In this document: positions 1 to 9,310 of the stretch, piece after piece | Layout: each line of letters starts with the position of its first letter | How positions within the stretch are numbered: the first letter of the stretch is position 1 | NCBI GenBank assembly: GCA_963697355.1 | Contig: CAVONV010000021.1 | Location: 434,001 to 498,000 of the forward strand | Reading direction: 5' to 3' | Length of the DNA: 64,000 nucleotides | Source: CAVONV01 sp963697355 | GTDB taxonomy: Bacteria; Acidobacteriota; Vicinamibacteria; Marinacidobacterales; DATDRI01 | The notes under the pieces: model-generated | Seen by the model: the letters and a program-made list of their open reading frames with translations, nothing else | What the model was told of the DNA's origin: nothing | The model's database searches: none | Translations under genes and position numbers: made by a program

Positions 1-1000
1 GCCGCCGATGCGCGCCAGCGGCCGCGTGTCCACGTGGGACGTCGCCGCTCCCATGGGACCCGCCGGCACGTTCACCGGGGACCAGTGTTCGCCGGCGTCC
101 GTGGACTTGTACAAGCCAACCACCCCTGTGGTGCTCGCGGTCCGTCCCCTCCGCCGCTCGCGGCGTAGCCCGCCACCATGGCATAGAGAACTCGCGGGTT
201 GCTGGGCGCCACGGCCAGATTGGCCTCGATGACGCTGGGCAAGCCGTCGGTGAGAGGGTCGCCAGGTTGTGCCGCCGTCCGTGGACTTGTAAATGCCATT
301 CGCCCGACGAGCCCGCGAACTCGTAGCTCTCCCGGAAGCTCTCCTGCTGCTGCCAGAGCGTGGCGTAGACGGTGTTCGGATCAGAAGGATCGAGGAGGAC
401 GTCGTTGCCCCTGGTGTACTCGTCACGGTACAGCACCTTCTCGAACGTCGAACCACCGTCGGTGGAACGGAAGATCCCTCGTTCTTCGTTGGGTCCGTAG
501 GGGTGACCCAGAACTCCCACGAAAAGACGGTCGGGGTTGGTGGGATCGACCACCACATCGGCAATCATCTGGCTATCACGCAGGCCCAGGTGCGTCCAGG
601 TCGCCCCGGCATCGTGGACTTGTACATGCCGTCGCCGGTGGACAGGTCCGGACGGATGATGCCGGCGCCGCTCCCCACATAAATGATGTTCGGATCGGAA
701 GGAGCCACGGCGATAGCACCAATGGAACTCGTGGGCTGGTCATCGAAGAGGGGGTGCCAGGTGGAGCCGTAGTCGGAGGTGCGCCACACGCCCCCGTTGT
801 CGAATCCGGCGTAGAACACGTTGGGCTGATCCGCTACACCATCCAGCGCCCGGCGTGCGTGACGCCCGTGGCGGCCCAATGGAGCGCCAGTGCATGTCGC
901 CGTACAGGTCCGGGGACTGAGCCACGGCGAATGAAGCCGAGGCGGCGAGGAAGGCAAAAGCCAGGACCGAAACGGATCGCAGTCGTGCGCACAGGGTCAT
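1..1000 (-). pseudogene. BNR/Asp-box (sortilin-like) exported repeat protein, frameshifted and cut by left edge
   Basis: The gene reads leftward. It starts with a signal peptide (hydrophobic run LAFAFLAASASFAVAQ) and then enters the family opening DMHWRSIGPPR. At about 930 the frame breaks and a second frame continues with VFYAGFDNGGVWRTSDYGSTW and IAVAPSDPNIIYVGSG, which are typical Asp-box beta-propeller strands. A further break occurs near 610, and another frame near 72-299 carries LAVAPSNPRVLYAMVAGYA. The 3' end lies outside the window. Exported propellers of this family occur near secreted hydrolases in Acidobacteriota and are often annotated glycosyl hydrolase or VPS10-like; the substrate is unknown. 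All pieces belong to one protein in order, so indel errors explain the breaks better than decay does. The start at 1000 has AAGGAG placed unusually close to the ATG, so it is tentative. Confidence 0.6.
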
Positions 1001-1136
1001 CTCCTTAGAGTGCTCGGATGTTGTGCCGGGGGAATTCCAGCGAAAGAAGTCTACGCGCCGCGGCTGGACAACACAACTGCGCCGATCCACGCGCCGGAAG
1101 CCTCCGCTTGGTGCTTATCGTGTTATATGGTATTAA

Positions 1137-1166
1137 AAAAGGTGCCAGGCACGTTGTTCCGCTTTT
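1137..1166. repeat. Dispersed repeat copy 1 (GGTGCCAGGCAC type)
   Basis: A 30-base sequence, AAAA followed by GGTGCCAGGCAC and then a TTGTTCCGCTTTT tail, recurs at 16729-16758 with a single mismatch. The core is an inverted repeat (GTGCC/GGCAC). It lies just upstream of the metallophosphatase gene. Reading through it gives a spurious KKVPGTLF peptide in front of the real start. Confidence 0.75.
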
Positions 1167-1201
1167 ATGAAAGGTTCGAACGCAAGCCGTCCTGGATTCT
1201 C

Positions 1202-2434
1202 ATGAGACTCTGTCGAAAAGCTTTTGTACTGCTCGCGTTTGTAGGCATCTCTTCCGGAATCGGGAAGAGCGCCGTAGCAGAAGAGCCATTCGCCATCGAC
1301 CACGGCCCTTATTTGCTCGAACCCGGAGAGGACAGCGTCACCATCGTCTGGACGACAAACCTGAAGAGCTTTTCATGGGTGGAGTACGGGACCGGCGAGA
1401 ACCCCCAGACGTTTCCCGTTTGGGGCAGTGTCGTCCAAAAAGCCTACAGCAGCCGTCATGGACTCATCGACGCCTACACGACGCTTCATGCGGTCCGGAT
1501 CACGGGCTTGAACCCAGGCCAAAGGTACCGCTACCGAGTCGTTGCCAAGGAGATGCTCCAGTTCAAGCCGTACGAGGTGGTCTTTGGGGAGCAGATCGTA
1601 AGCGAAGTCTACGCATTCGACACTTTGGATAGGGATAAAGCGTCATTCTCCTTTGCAGTCGTTGCCGATGTCCATGGCAAAGCCGATATGTTGGACACTC
1701 TGCTCGAGGATGTTCCGTGGGAAATGATGGACATGGTGTTCTTCGCGGGCGATACGTTGAGCTGGCTCGAAACGAGGGACCAAATTTTCGAAGGATTTCT
1801 CGATGTCAGCGTGAACAGGTTCGCCAAAGAGATCCCCTTGATCTTCATCAGGGGGAACCATGAAACCCGGGGCCATTTCGCGCGAAATCTCATGGACTAC
1901 TTTCCTGCATCCGGCGGTAAGTTCTATCTTTCCTGCGACCACGGATTGGTGCACTTCATCGTCCTCGACTCCGGCGAGGACAAGCCCGACTCACATCCCG
2001 TGTATGCGGGTATCGTCGATTTCGACCAATATCGTGAGGAGCAGGCGAAGTGGCTGAAAAAGGATGTGCAAAGCTCGGCGTTCCAGAACGCGCTCTACAA
2101 AATTGTGCTTTTTCACATACCGCCGTTTCTAGACAGTGATTGGCATGGCCCCCAAGATGTGACGCGACGTTGGGGACCGATACTGAACGAGGCCGGCATC
2201 GATCTGGTCATCAGCGGCCACAGGCATGAATATGCTTTCAACAAACCCGCCAAGGACAAGAACGCGTTCCCCATCGTCGTCCTCGACCAAGAAATGCTCC
2301 TGACCGTCGATGTTTCCACGAAGCAGTTGACACTGAAAATCACCGACTTAAGCGGAGAGATTGTCGCTCAGTTCGCAATCCAGCCCGAGGACGCGTCTTC
2401 ATTGATGTGGAGGGAAAACGATGGCCTATGGTGA
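1202..2434 (+). CDS. Secreted calcineurin-like metallophosphatase (purple acid phosphatase type)
   Basis: 410 residues. Residues 1-27 form a signal peptide. Residues about 30-140 are a fibronectin-III-like domain (SVTIVWTTN, ITGLNPGQRYRYRV) as in purple acid phosphatases. The metallophosphoesterase domain follows with all five metal-site blocks: DVH at 156-158, GD at 183-184, GNHE at 218-221, FH at 304-305 and GHRH at 339-342. It should hydrolyse phosphomonoesters outside the cytoplasm using a two-metal centre. An upstream extension in the same frame is rejected because it runs through a dispersed repeat; the ATG at 1202 begins the signal peptide. The 3' end overlaps the next gene by 14 bases, so the two are probably co-translated. 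Substrate is not predictable. Confidence 0.85.
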   Translation: MRLCRKAFVLLAFVGISSGIGKSAVAEEPFAIDHGPYLLEPGEDSVTIVWTTNLKSFSWVEYGTGENPQTFPVWGSVVQKAYSSRHGLIDAYTTLHAVRITGLNPGQRYRYRVVAKEMLQFKPYEVVFGEQIVSEVYAFDTLDRDKASFSFAVVADVHGKADMLDTLLEDVPWEMMDMVFFAGDTLSWLETRDQIFEGFLDVSVNRFAKEIPLIFIRGNHETRGHFARNLMDYFPASGGKFYLSCDHGLVHFIVLDSGEDKPDSHPVYAGIVDFDQYREEQAKWLKKDVQSSAFQNALYKIVLFHIPPFLDSDWHGPQDVTRRWGPILNEAGIDLVISGHRHEYAFNKPAKDKNAFPIVVLDQEMLLTVDVSTKQLTLKITDLSGEIVAQFAIQPEDASSLMWRENDGLW

Positions 2435-3455
2435 GCTCAGACTGCACCCGACGGCGCTGGCCGAGCTGATACCGGTTTTCAAGCACCAGCTAACCCATTG
2501 CCGCATACGGGAGGGCGAAACACTGGTCGCTATCACCGACTCCGCGTTTCATCCATTCTATGCCTCCGCTTGTACGGGGGCCGCCTTGGAGCTCGGAGCC
2601 GAGACGTTCCAGGTGCTTCTTCCCCATGGACGCCCGTGGTCGGAGAGCGCACTCGCTGCAGTATTCCGGGCCGCCGATATCATCGTGTACTCGACAACAC
2701 ACACTCTTCACTATAGTGATGCGATGCGGGAAGGGCTCGACCAAGGCAAGCGCGCCCTGATGGCCGTCGTGCCGCTCCACGTCTTGGAGCGGCGCGTGGC
2801 GGATTCGGATCTGATAGCTCGCACCAAGGAAGGCGCAGCACGTCTCGATTGCGCGGAGACCATTCGCATCGAATCGAAAGCAGGGACGGAACTATCGATG
2901 AACGTGGCGGGCCGGCCAGGTGTGGCATCGTACGGTGTTGCCGATGAACCGGGGCATCTCGACTTTTGGGGTGCCGGCTTCTTCCAAATCGCCGTTGTCG
3001 AAGGATCGATGGAAGGTCGTCTCGTTCTTGGCACGGGAGATCTCGTCTTCCACTTCGGCCGTCACGTCGATCGGCCGGTGACGATCACGTTCCGCGAAGG
3101 TCGCGCGGTTTCATTCCAGGGTGGTGTCGAAGCCCAATTGATTCGCATGCACCTCGAGTCGGCCGGGGACCCGAACGCTTTCATGGCCGGACACATTGCC
3201 TGCGGGACCGACCGGAGGGCGCGCTGGACGGCGGAGGTTTCACAGTTCCCGGTTGTCGGGGGTGGAGGCGCCGATGCGGAGGCATTCTACGGTAACGTTC
3301 AGATAGAGATCGGAAGTAACAACGATGTCATGTTCCGCGGAGAAAACGCCACCGCGGTGCACCTCGGATTGTGCTGTTTGAACTGCACCGTGACAGTGGA
3401 CGGCGAGACACTGCTCGAGGACGGTGAGTTCATTCCTGATCGGCTGCGCGCATGA
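2421..3455 (+). CDS. NicX / M29 aminopeptidase-like metalloenzyme
   Basis: 344 residues, no signal peptide. From memory it aligns along its length with 2,5-dihydroxypyridine 5,6-dioxygenase (NicX), a non-heme iron enzyme with the M29 aminopeptidase fold. Matching blocks include YGVADEPGHLDFWGAGFF (171-188), the GTGDLVFHFGRH region, GGVEAQLIRMHLES, HIACG (258-262) and AFYGNVQIEIGSN. In NicX the iron ligands are two His and one Asp. The His positions correspond here to H258 and H314, but the Asp two residues after the second His appears as Gly316. It may therefore be a different hydrolase or a metal site with another ligand. It overlaps the upstream phosphatase by 14 bases. Dioxygenase activity should not be assumed. 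Confidence 0.65.
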   Translation: MAYGELRLHPTALAELIPVFKHQLTHCRIREGETLVAITDSAFHPFYASACTGAALELGAETFQVLLPHGRPWSESALAAVFRAADIIVYSTTHTLHYSDAMREGLDQGKRALMAVVPLHVLERRVADSDLIARTKEGAARLDCAETIRIESKAGTELSMNVAGRPGVASYGVADEPGHLDFWGAGFFQIAVVEGSMEGRLVLGTGDLVFHFGRHVDRPVTITFREGRAVSFQGGVEAQLIRMHLESAGDPNAFMAGHIACGTDRRARWTAEVSQFPVVGGGGADAEAFYGNVQIEIGSNNDVMFRGENATAVHLGLCCLNCTVTVDGETLLEDGEFIPDRLRA

Positions 3456-3561
3456 GTTAATGATGGCGCCTACGTATTTGATCTCCTTCTTGCGCGGATC
3501 ACGAGACATTGAGCACGTGGAGTAAGTGTGATTTCACTTCTCTGTTGGGACCCTGCCTAAC

Positions 3562-4377
3562 ATGAAAACGGAGCGGCTATCCGAGCAAAGAGCAGTTCAG
3601 CTCGTCCTCGAGCGATTTCACGAGCTGGAGAGCGGCTGGAACGATATCGAACGGCGCCGCCGACTCTTGCGCGACATGCGCCGCTTCCTTGCGTCATTGA
3701 ACGACGCTAAGGTCGTAGACGATCCCTACCTGGCCGGTCTCGACCGCCACATCAAAGAAGACATGGACCTCACACTCCTGTGGTCTCTGATGGTTCCCGT
3801 GGAACGAGAGCACTCGAGAACGAGAATCACGGACGACAGCTTCCTGCCTCGCACGGACGACCGAAGGGCGCGAGAGGAGTTACTCCCAATGCCGGTCTCT
3901 GTTGTCTTGGAGAACATCAGGTCCGCTTTCAATATTGGAGGTATCTTCCGGACCGGAGAATGCGTCGGCATCGAGGAGATCGTGCTCTGCGGCTACTCGG
4001 CTACGCCGGAGAACGACAACGTCGGCAGGACCGCGATGGGATGCGAAGAGTTGATCCCGTGGTCTCAGCACCGGCACACATCCTCAGCCATTGTTCAGCT
4101 GAAGGAGAAAAAACGCACTGTCATAGCACTGGAAACGTTGGGAGAAGCGCCAGCTCACAACGAAACAGACCTGCCCTTACCATGTGGCATAGTGCTTGGA
4201 AATGAACGTTTCGGACTGAACCGAACCACTCTTTCGGAAGCAGACATGGTTATCAATATTCCCACCTACGGCAGGAAGAACTCACTGAACGTCGCCGCCG
4301 CCTTTGCGATCTTGGCCTACGAAGCCAGGCGGCAATGGGAAGCCCGAGGACGTGTTTCTGGCGTGCCGACCTCGTGA
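3562..4377 (+). CDS. SpoU/TrmH family RNA 2'-O-methyltransferase
   Basis: 271 residues. The N-terminal about 110 residues are a charged helical region. The C-terminal half is a SPOUT (trefoil-knot) domain with the three family motifs: NIRSAFNIGGIFRT (motif 1, with the catalytic Arg of the N-x-G-x-x-x-R type), GIVLGNERFGL (motif 2) and NIPTYGRKNSLNVAAAFAILAYE (motif 3, part of the SAM-binding knot). Such enzymes methylate the ribose 2'-OH of tRNA or rRNA using SAM; the target nucleotide cannot be read from sequence. It stands alone, 106 bases after the NicX-like gene. Confidence 0.88.
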   Translation: MKTERLSEQRAVQLVLERFHELESGWNDIERRRRLLRDMRRFLASLNDAKVVDDPYLAGLDRHIKEDMDLTLLWSLMVPVEREHSRTRITDDSFLPRTDDRRAREELLPMPVSVVLENIRSAFNIGGIFRTGECVGIEEIVLCGYSATPENDNVGRTAMGCEELIPWSQHRHTSSAIVQLKEKKRTVIALETLGEAPAHNETDLPLPCGIVLGNERFGLNRTTLSEADMVINIPTYGRKNSLNVAAAFAILAYEARRQWEARGRVSGVPTS

Positions 4378-4688
4378 TCGAAAGACCTTTCTGACCGATG
4401 CGCTGGGCGGCCTTGGACCAGAGCTAAGGGGTGTTGGGTCTCATCGCTGCAATGACGTCCTTGTGGTTGCGCAAGAAGTCGACCCAGTGCTTCAGCTGGA
4501 GCCCGTATCGCACACATGAATTTTCTAGTAGGAATAACGAGACTTATCGATTCTCCAGGTCCCGTTCGTGAGATGACCAATGGTGAAAGCTATTCACCAC
4601 GAAGTCATTGGTGAACCTACCTTTCTCGTGGTGAAGCTGTGGTACCGAGCCTCGACGCGACCGTCGTGGATGTGACCGTGGTTCCTTC
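4378..4688. other. Intergenic stretch with alternating TGGTGAA/TTCACCA arms
   Basis: No convincing gene. It holds TGGTGAA at 4581-4587, its reverse complement TTCACCA at 4593-4599, and TGGTGAA again at 4609-4615 and 4629-4635. The central arm can pair with either the left copy (5-base loop) or the right copy (9-base loop), giving two mutually exclusive hairpins. A 32-codon ORF beginning at 4517 overlaps it but has no other support. Confidence 0.5.
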
Positions 4689-5204
4689 GTGTACATCGGT
4701 CTGTGCATTGCTCATCGAGTCACGCTTTATCCCGATCACATGGCCTGGCCAGAGCGTATCGATGACCCAAAGCTCCACAGGGAGTTGGGGCGCTTCGCCG
4801 ACGTTATCGTGGAATCTCTCCGAAACTTCCCCAGCCTGGACTACTTTGCCCGCATCCATTGGCAGGCGAGGATTGCTCCGGAGGCGGCGGCGCAACTCTT
4901 CGGCAACCACTGCAAGATCATCGTCGGGACGGACGCAGGCACGCCGGGCTACTTTCACAGTGAAGCGGTCTGGCGGGAGATGGACGCCCTCGTTCGCTTG
5001 GCCGGAATGCGTGAGAACGACGTGATCGTGGCCGCGACGAAGCACGCCGCGGAAACGCTCGGCGTCCATACCGGCGTCATCCATCCCGGGTACCTGGCGG
5101 ACATCATCCTGGTCGAGGGCAATCCACTCGCCAGCGTTTTGTATCTGCAGAATATCGAACTCGTCATCAAAGATGGGGTGGTTCAAGAACCGTATCGACA
5201 TTGA
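4689..5204 (+). CDS. N-terminally truncated amidohydrolase (C-terminal fragment)
   Basis: 171 residues that match only the end of a metal-dependent amidohydrolase of the imidazolonepropionase-like group: IIVGTDAGTPGYFHSEAVW carries the usual catalytic Asp block, followed by AATKHAAETLGV and the closing beta-sandwich GYLADIILVEGNPL. The N-terminal half, with the HxH metal ligands and the signal peptide usual for exported relatives, is absent, and no matching residue is visible in the 300 bases upstream. The start at 4689 has no good ribosome site. It is probably a remnant of a deleted gene, although an assembly gap would give the same picture. Not expected to be catalytic as it stands. Confidence 0.65.
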   Translation: MYIGLCIAHRVTLYPDHMAWPERIDDPKLHRELGRFADVIVESLRNFPSLDYFARIHWQARIAPEAAAQLFGNHCKIIVGTDAGTPGYFHSEAVWREMDALVRLAGMRENDVIVAATKHAAETLGVHTGVIHPGYLADIILVEGNPLASVLYLQNIELVIKDGVVQEPYRH

Positions 5205-5564
5205 TCAGCAAGTGGGGAGGATAATCGAGTACCCCTTGGTCCAGCTCTTGTTCTGTCCGGCATGAAATGTCGATCTAAGGAATAGCGTGTTGTTTTCGGA
5301 CGATGAGCTGTCGATTTGGGGAACAGGCTGCAGAAATTGCCATTAATGGCCTGCGACTGAAGCGGTAGCTCAAAAAACGCCGCTGCGGCTCGTTTCAGCC
5401 TATTCCATTTTTCGCCTTCCCGTGACCAAACCATGACTTGGCGCGACTAGGGTTATATTTCGCGATATTGGCCCCTATGAGTTGATATAGATACACACTG
5501 ATGAATATTTCGTGTGTCAATACGGAAAGATGATAGTTGAATGCTGACCCCTGTCGGAGTGAAT
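5205..5564. other. Intergenic stretch upstream of radical SAM gene
   Basis: About 360 bases with no gene I can support. The last 100 bases are AT-richer than the flanks, as expected for a promoter, but no clean -35/-10 pair stands out. Confidence 0.4.
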
Positions 5565-7226
5565 ATGAAAGATCGGTTCAACAACGAGCCCCGCAAGCGT
5601 GTACTGCTCACAGGTGTTTTTGGTCCCTATGGAGTGGACGATGAATATGGCCGCAAAGAAAACATCATGGAGTTGTTTCACAACCAGGTCACCAAAGGCC
5701 AAGGGATAGCTTCTTTTCGGTTTCACCACCGCTCTTTTGGCCTGTATTTCATCGCCTCCAATATCGACGCAGACGTCACGGTGCTCGATTTCCCATCGAA
5801 GAAGCGCTTCGAAGAGGAGCTTCGAAAAGGCTACGACGTGGTAGGCATTTCCTTCATAACTCCAAACTTCGTCAAGGCCAGGGAGATGGCGCGCTTGACC
5901 AGGATCGCAGCGCCCAAGGCCAGCATTGTGTTGGGCGGGCACGGCGCGGCAGTGGAAGGAGTTGAGGAGCTAATCGACTGCGATCACGTGGTCAAGGGTG
6001 ATGGGATAGGCTGGATGAGACGCTTCTTGGGCCAGGATCCGAACGCGCCCATTGAGCATCCAGCTCTTGCGAGCAGTGAGCGCTCCAGCATCTTCGGCAT
6101 ACCGTTTGTTGGGGCTAGTGCAAATCTACTGGTGCCTGGGCTAGGTTGTGTCAACGGATGCAAGTTTTGCAGTACCTCTCATTTTTTCGGACGCAAGTAC
6201 ACACCTTTTATCTCCACAGGCAAGCAGTTGTTCGAGACGGCCTGCAGAATAGCAGACGAACGCGGCAATAACGAGTTCTTTGTCATGGACGAGAACTTTC
6301 TAAAAGACACGCAACGCGCTCTGGATCTGCTGGCCGAGATGGAGAAACACCAGCGGTTTTTTGATTTCAGAATCTTTTCTTCGGCTGAGGCGATAACCGC
6401 TTTTGGCGTCGACAATTTGGTCCGCCTGGGAGTCAACCTTATCTGGATCGGCGTCGAGTCTTCTTCCCAAGAGGGTAACTACCAAAAGAACAGGGGCATC
6501 GATGCAAAGAGTCTCATAAAAGAGCTGCGAAGCCGCGGCATCAGTGTTCTGGCTTCTGGTATCTTGTGCTTGGAGCACCATACGCCGGATAATATCCAGG
6601 ACGATATAGACTTCCTGGTGGGCCTCGAAGCCGACCTCGTTCAGTTCATGTTGTTCACCCCGTTACCGGTGACGGCTCTTTACCTCGAGCACAAGAAACG
6701 CGGTCTTCTTAGGGAGGATTTACCCTTTGAAGAATGGCACGGTCAGAAGATGCTCGCTTGGCGTCATCCCCACTTCCCCGGAGATTCTGCCGAAAAGTGG
6801 ATAAACGCCGCTTTTCAAAAAGAATTCGAAGAGAACGGAAGCTCCATACACCGCCTCGTTGACACGTCCTTTCAAGGCTATCTCAGACTGGCGGCGATGA
6901 AAAGTCGTGACCGTTGTCTTGAACATCGGATGAAGAAACTGGCTCGACAAACGCGGCTATGGTCTTGCATTCTGCCAACTGTCGCCAAACATGCGGTAAA
7001 CGAGAGAGAACGCGAAAGAGCCGTCGAGCTGCAAAGGAAGATTGAAGCCGTCTTTCCGCGCACGATAGTGGAGAGGTTCCTATCCGTTGTAGGTCGTTTG
7101 CTTGCTGCTCGCTGGAAGCTCAGGGTAAAGATGAGAGGCGACATGATTCAACCTGCTACGATAGTCACCAAATACAGGCGAAGCAGTCCGAGGTCGGTTG
7201 CGCTCCCCCGGGCCGCTTCGATCTAA
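5565..7226 (+). CDS. B12-binding-type radical SAM protein
   Basis: 553 residues. Residues about 11-160 form a cobalamin-binding-like Rossmann region (VVGISFITPNFVKAREMARL, ASIVLGGHGAAVEG), but the classical DxHxxG cobalamin loop is not evident. The radical SAM cluster motif C195-x3-C199-x2-C202 lies in LGCVNGCKFCS, followed by a TIM-barrel with NEFFVMDENFLKD and LIWIGVESSSQEG. The C-terminal 130 residues are basic. The ATG at 5565 is chosen over an in-frame ATG at 5541 because GGAG lies six bases upstream. The substrate is unknown: the family covers methyltransferases, cyclases and oxidoreductases. It is a single gene with no obvious partner or peptide substrate beside it. Confidence 0.8.
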   Translation: MKDRFNNEPRKRVLLTGVFGPYGVDDEYGRKENIMELFHNQVTKGQGIASFRFHHRSFGLYFIASNIDADVTVLDFPSKKRFEEELRKGYDVVGISFITPNFVKAREMARLTRIAAPKASIVLGGHGAAVEGVEELIDCDHVVKGDGIGWMRRFLGQDPNAPIEHPALASSERSSIFGIPFVGASANLLVPGLGCVNGCKFCSTSHFFGRKYTPFISTGKQLFETACRIADERGNNEFFVMDENFLKDTQRALDLLAEMEKHQRFFDFRIFSSAEAITAFGVDNLVRLGVNLIWIGVESSSQEGNYQKNRGIDAKSLIKELRSRGISVLASGILCLEHHTPDNIQDDIDFLVGLEADLVQFMLFTPLPVTALYLEHKKRGLLREDLPFEEWHGQKMLAWRHPHFPGDSAEKWINAAFQKEFEENGSSIHRLVDTSFQGYLRLAAMKSRDRCLEHRMKKLARQTRLWSCILPTVAKHAVNERERERAVELQRKIEAVFPRTIVERFLSVVGRLLAARWKLRVKMRGDMIQPATIVTKYRRSSPRSVALPRAASI

Positions 7227-7532
7227 AAGACCGCGCAAATAGAACTTCACATTTTGGGACGACGATCGATCTCGTCTCTAAATATCGCTCACATCTCCCG
7301 CCTCGCGGACGGGCGCTCCGACGTTCTCGGTTTTGTGACCGTAATGATGAACCAAGGCACCTGAGCAAGGGCGCCCGCCCTTGTCCGGCGTCAGAAGTCG
7401 GTCGGGGCACGTACATCGGTTTGGTCGCCGACATTCTGAAAAGGAACTTCTTGCGAGGATTCCCACCAATATCGAGGACAAGAATCGCCAGAAACTTGCT
7501 CTGCCACGATACTCGGAGACATACTCTCTCCC
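7227..7532. other. Intergenic stretch with repeat and dyad, upstream of sensor kinase
   Basis: No gene. It contains the dispersed repeat copy at 7312-7360 and, just after it, a near-perfect dyad at 7366-7383 (CAAGGGCG, two bases, CGCCCTTG), which could form a hairpin at the end of the radical SAM transcript, although no T-run follows. Confidence 0.5.
7312..7360. repeat. Dispersed intergenic repeat B, copy 1
   Basis: About 49 bases shared, with a few mismatches and short gaps, with 45961-46006. The best conserved core is GACGTTCTCGGTT, then TTGACCGTA-like and ATGA-CCA-GGCAC blocks. Both copies are intergenic and in the same orientation. Confidence 0.6.
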
Positions 7533-8486
7533 ATGAAAGACTCGGGCGCCACCAGAATTGAACGCCTGCAAAGGAACCTGAGACTGACAAGGGCCATCGT
7601 TGTTCTTTCAGTGGGAGTGCTCCTGCCGGTGTTGCTATCCACCTCCGTAGGTATTGTTGCCCTCGTGGTCGGCGAGAGCTCCGGAAGCCTTATCTTTGGC
7701 GTGCTCATCATCTCCTTTACCTCTGCGGCTATCGGCGGGGCCGTCATCGTGACGGTCTTACTAGGTCGTCGTGCCAGGACCGCACGACTGCAAGCCGACT
7801 TGCTCGCCAACGTGACCCATGAGCTTCGGACACCTCTGAGCGCCATTCGAATGTATGCCCAGACCCTTCAAATGGGACTGCTGAAAAAAGATCCCGGAAG
7901 CACGCAGATATGCGTCGACACGATCATTCGCGAGACCGAGTGGCTCGAAGCAATGATAGACAAGATACTGACCTGGCGTTCTGTGGCAAAGGATAGGGAA
8001 GATCTCGACATGGTTTGCGAATCGGTGCGCGAGGTGGTGGAGGAATCGGCCACCCGCTTTCTCAGAATGGTCTCTTCGGAAGAGGTTTGCTTCAAAGTTG
8101 AGATGCGTACCGATTCGCCGGTTTACCACGACAAGCGCGGCCTAGGCTCGATCGTACTCAACCTGCTCACCAACGCCTGGAAGTACACGGGCCAGAAAAA
8201 GGAAATCATCCTAAGAGCTCATGAAGAAAATGACTGCGTTGTCATCGGCGTTCGAGACAACGGAATCGGTATTCCTGCTAAGGAGGTGACTCGTATTTTC
8301 GAGCCATTCTATAGGGTTGATTCGAAGCTGACCGGCAAGGCCCAGGGCGCCGGCCTGGGACTGGCCATCGTCAACCACCTGGTACGGGCGCATTCGGGAA
8401 CCGTATTCGTGAAGACGGAAGAGGGAGAGGGAAGCCAGTTTCTTGTCTCGTTACCGATCGCTTCAACGAAGGAACCAACCTCATGA
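7533..8486 (+). CDS. Membrane sensor histidine kinase
   Basis: 317 residues. Two transmembrane helices (about 21-47 and 52-78) with almost no periplasmic loop between them, so the signal is probably sensed in or near the membrane. The HisKA domain has VTHELRTPLSAIR with phospho-accepting H96. The HATPase domain shows the N box (LNLLTNAWKY), G1 (VRDNGIGIP), the F box (IFEPFYRVD) and G2 (GAGLGLAIV). It should autophosphorylate and pass phosphate to the response regulator whose start codon overlaps its stop (ATGA at 8483-8486). There is no separate sensory domain, so the stimulus cannot be inferred. Confidence 0.9.
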   Translation: MKDSGATRIERLQRNLRLTRAIVVLSVGVLLPVLLSTSVGIVALVVGESSGSLIFGVLIISFTSAAIGGAVIVTVLLGRRARTARLQADLLANVTHELRTPLSAIRMYAQTLQMGLLKKDPGSTQICVDTIIRETEWLEAMIDKILTWRSVAKDREDLDMVCESVREVVEESATRFLRMVSSEEVCFKVEMRTDSPVYHDKRGLGSIVLNLLTNAWKYTGQKKEIILRAHEENDCVVIGVRDNGIGIPAKEVTRIFEPFYRVDSKLTGKAQGAGLGLAIVNHLVRAHSGTVFVKTEEGEGSQFLVSLPIASTKEPTS

Positions 8487-9199
8487 GCTCATCGAACAAG
8501 CCCGCGCCTGAGGAGAAAACAGAGACTATCCTGATCGTCGAAGACGACACTGCCCTTCGCGATGGACTGGCTATGAACTTCCAGCTCCAAGGTTACAGGG
8601 TGATCACCGCCGCGGACGGGGAAGAGGGCATGAAAAAGGCCTTTGACTCCCATCCAGACCTGATCATCTTGGATATCATGCTCCCTGGTTTGAGCGGGAT
8701 GGATATCTTGGCCGAGCTGCGCGGACAAGAGAAAAACGTTCCTGTGCTGATGTTGTCGGCTAGAGACACCGTCCAGAACAAGATAGAAGGCCTCGAGCTG
8801 GGAGCCGACGACTACGTAACCAAGCCGTTTGAGCTGCCGGAGCTCATTGCTAGAGCTGAGGTGATGTTGAGGCGCCAAAGGACCGATCGCCGAGCTCAGC
8901 CAAAGATTACGTTCGGCCAAGTGGAGATCGATCCGGAGGCTCGCGTGGTCAAGGTCGCCGGAAAGGTGGTGTCCCTTTCGGCCAAGGAATTCGACCTTCT
9001 TTACTTGCTCGCTCGTTCCCCGGGTCGACCTCTTACGAGGGAAACCATATTGAACGGGGTTTGGGGGTGGGGGTTCGACGGCACCGCACGCACCGTCAAC
9101 AATTTCATCATGGCCTTACGTCGCAAAATAGAGGTCGACCCGGCCAATCCGAAACACATCAAGACCGTGAGACAAGTCGGCTACAAGATGGAACCCTAA
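8483..9199 (+). CDS. OmpR/PhoB-type response regulator
   Basis: 238 residues. Receiver domain at 15-130 with acidic pocket EDD (20-22), phospho-acceptor D64 in LIILDIMLPG, and conserved K114 in TKPF. The C-terminal winged helix (about 145-237) contains LSAKEFDLLYLLARSPGRPL and the recognition-helix region RTVNNFIMALRRKIE. It binds DNA as a dimer when phosphorylated. Translationally coupled to the kinase by a four-base overlap. Targets are unknown. The N-terminal 13 residues before the receiver are extra. Confidence 0.92.
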   Translation: MSSSNKPAPEEKTETILIVEDDTALRDGLAMNFQLQGYRVITAADGEEGMKKAFDSHPDLIILDIMLPGLSGMDILAELRGQEKNVPVLMLSARDTVQNKIEGLELGADDYVTKPFELPELIARAEVMLRRQRTDRRAQPKITFGQVEIDPEARVVKVAGKVVSLSAKEFDLLYLLARSPGRPLTRETILNGVWGWGFDGTARTVNNFIMALRRKIEVDPANPKHIKTVRQVGYKMEP

Positions 9200-9310
9200 G
9201 GCCTTCTCATCACGGCGTCACGACATCGTCAGCCGTCGAGACCGAATCGACAATCCTCATTGGCACAGTCTGGAGGAATAGCGGCACGTTGGCCGCGGAT
9301 CCTCATCGGA

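Noticed and set aside
199..1008. Long rightward ORF at the left edge
   Set aside because: It is a shadow of the leftward BNR-repeat gene: no ribosome site and low-complexity Arg/Pro-rich translation.
1010..1201. In-frame N-terminal extension of the metallophosphatase
   Set aside because: It crosses a dispersed repeat that yields a KKVPGTLF peptide; the signal peptide begins at 1202.
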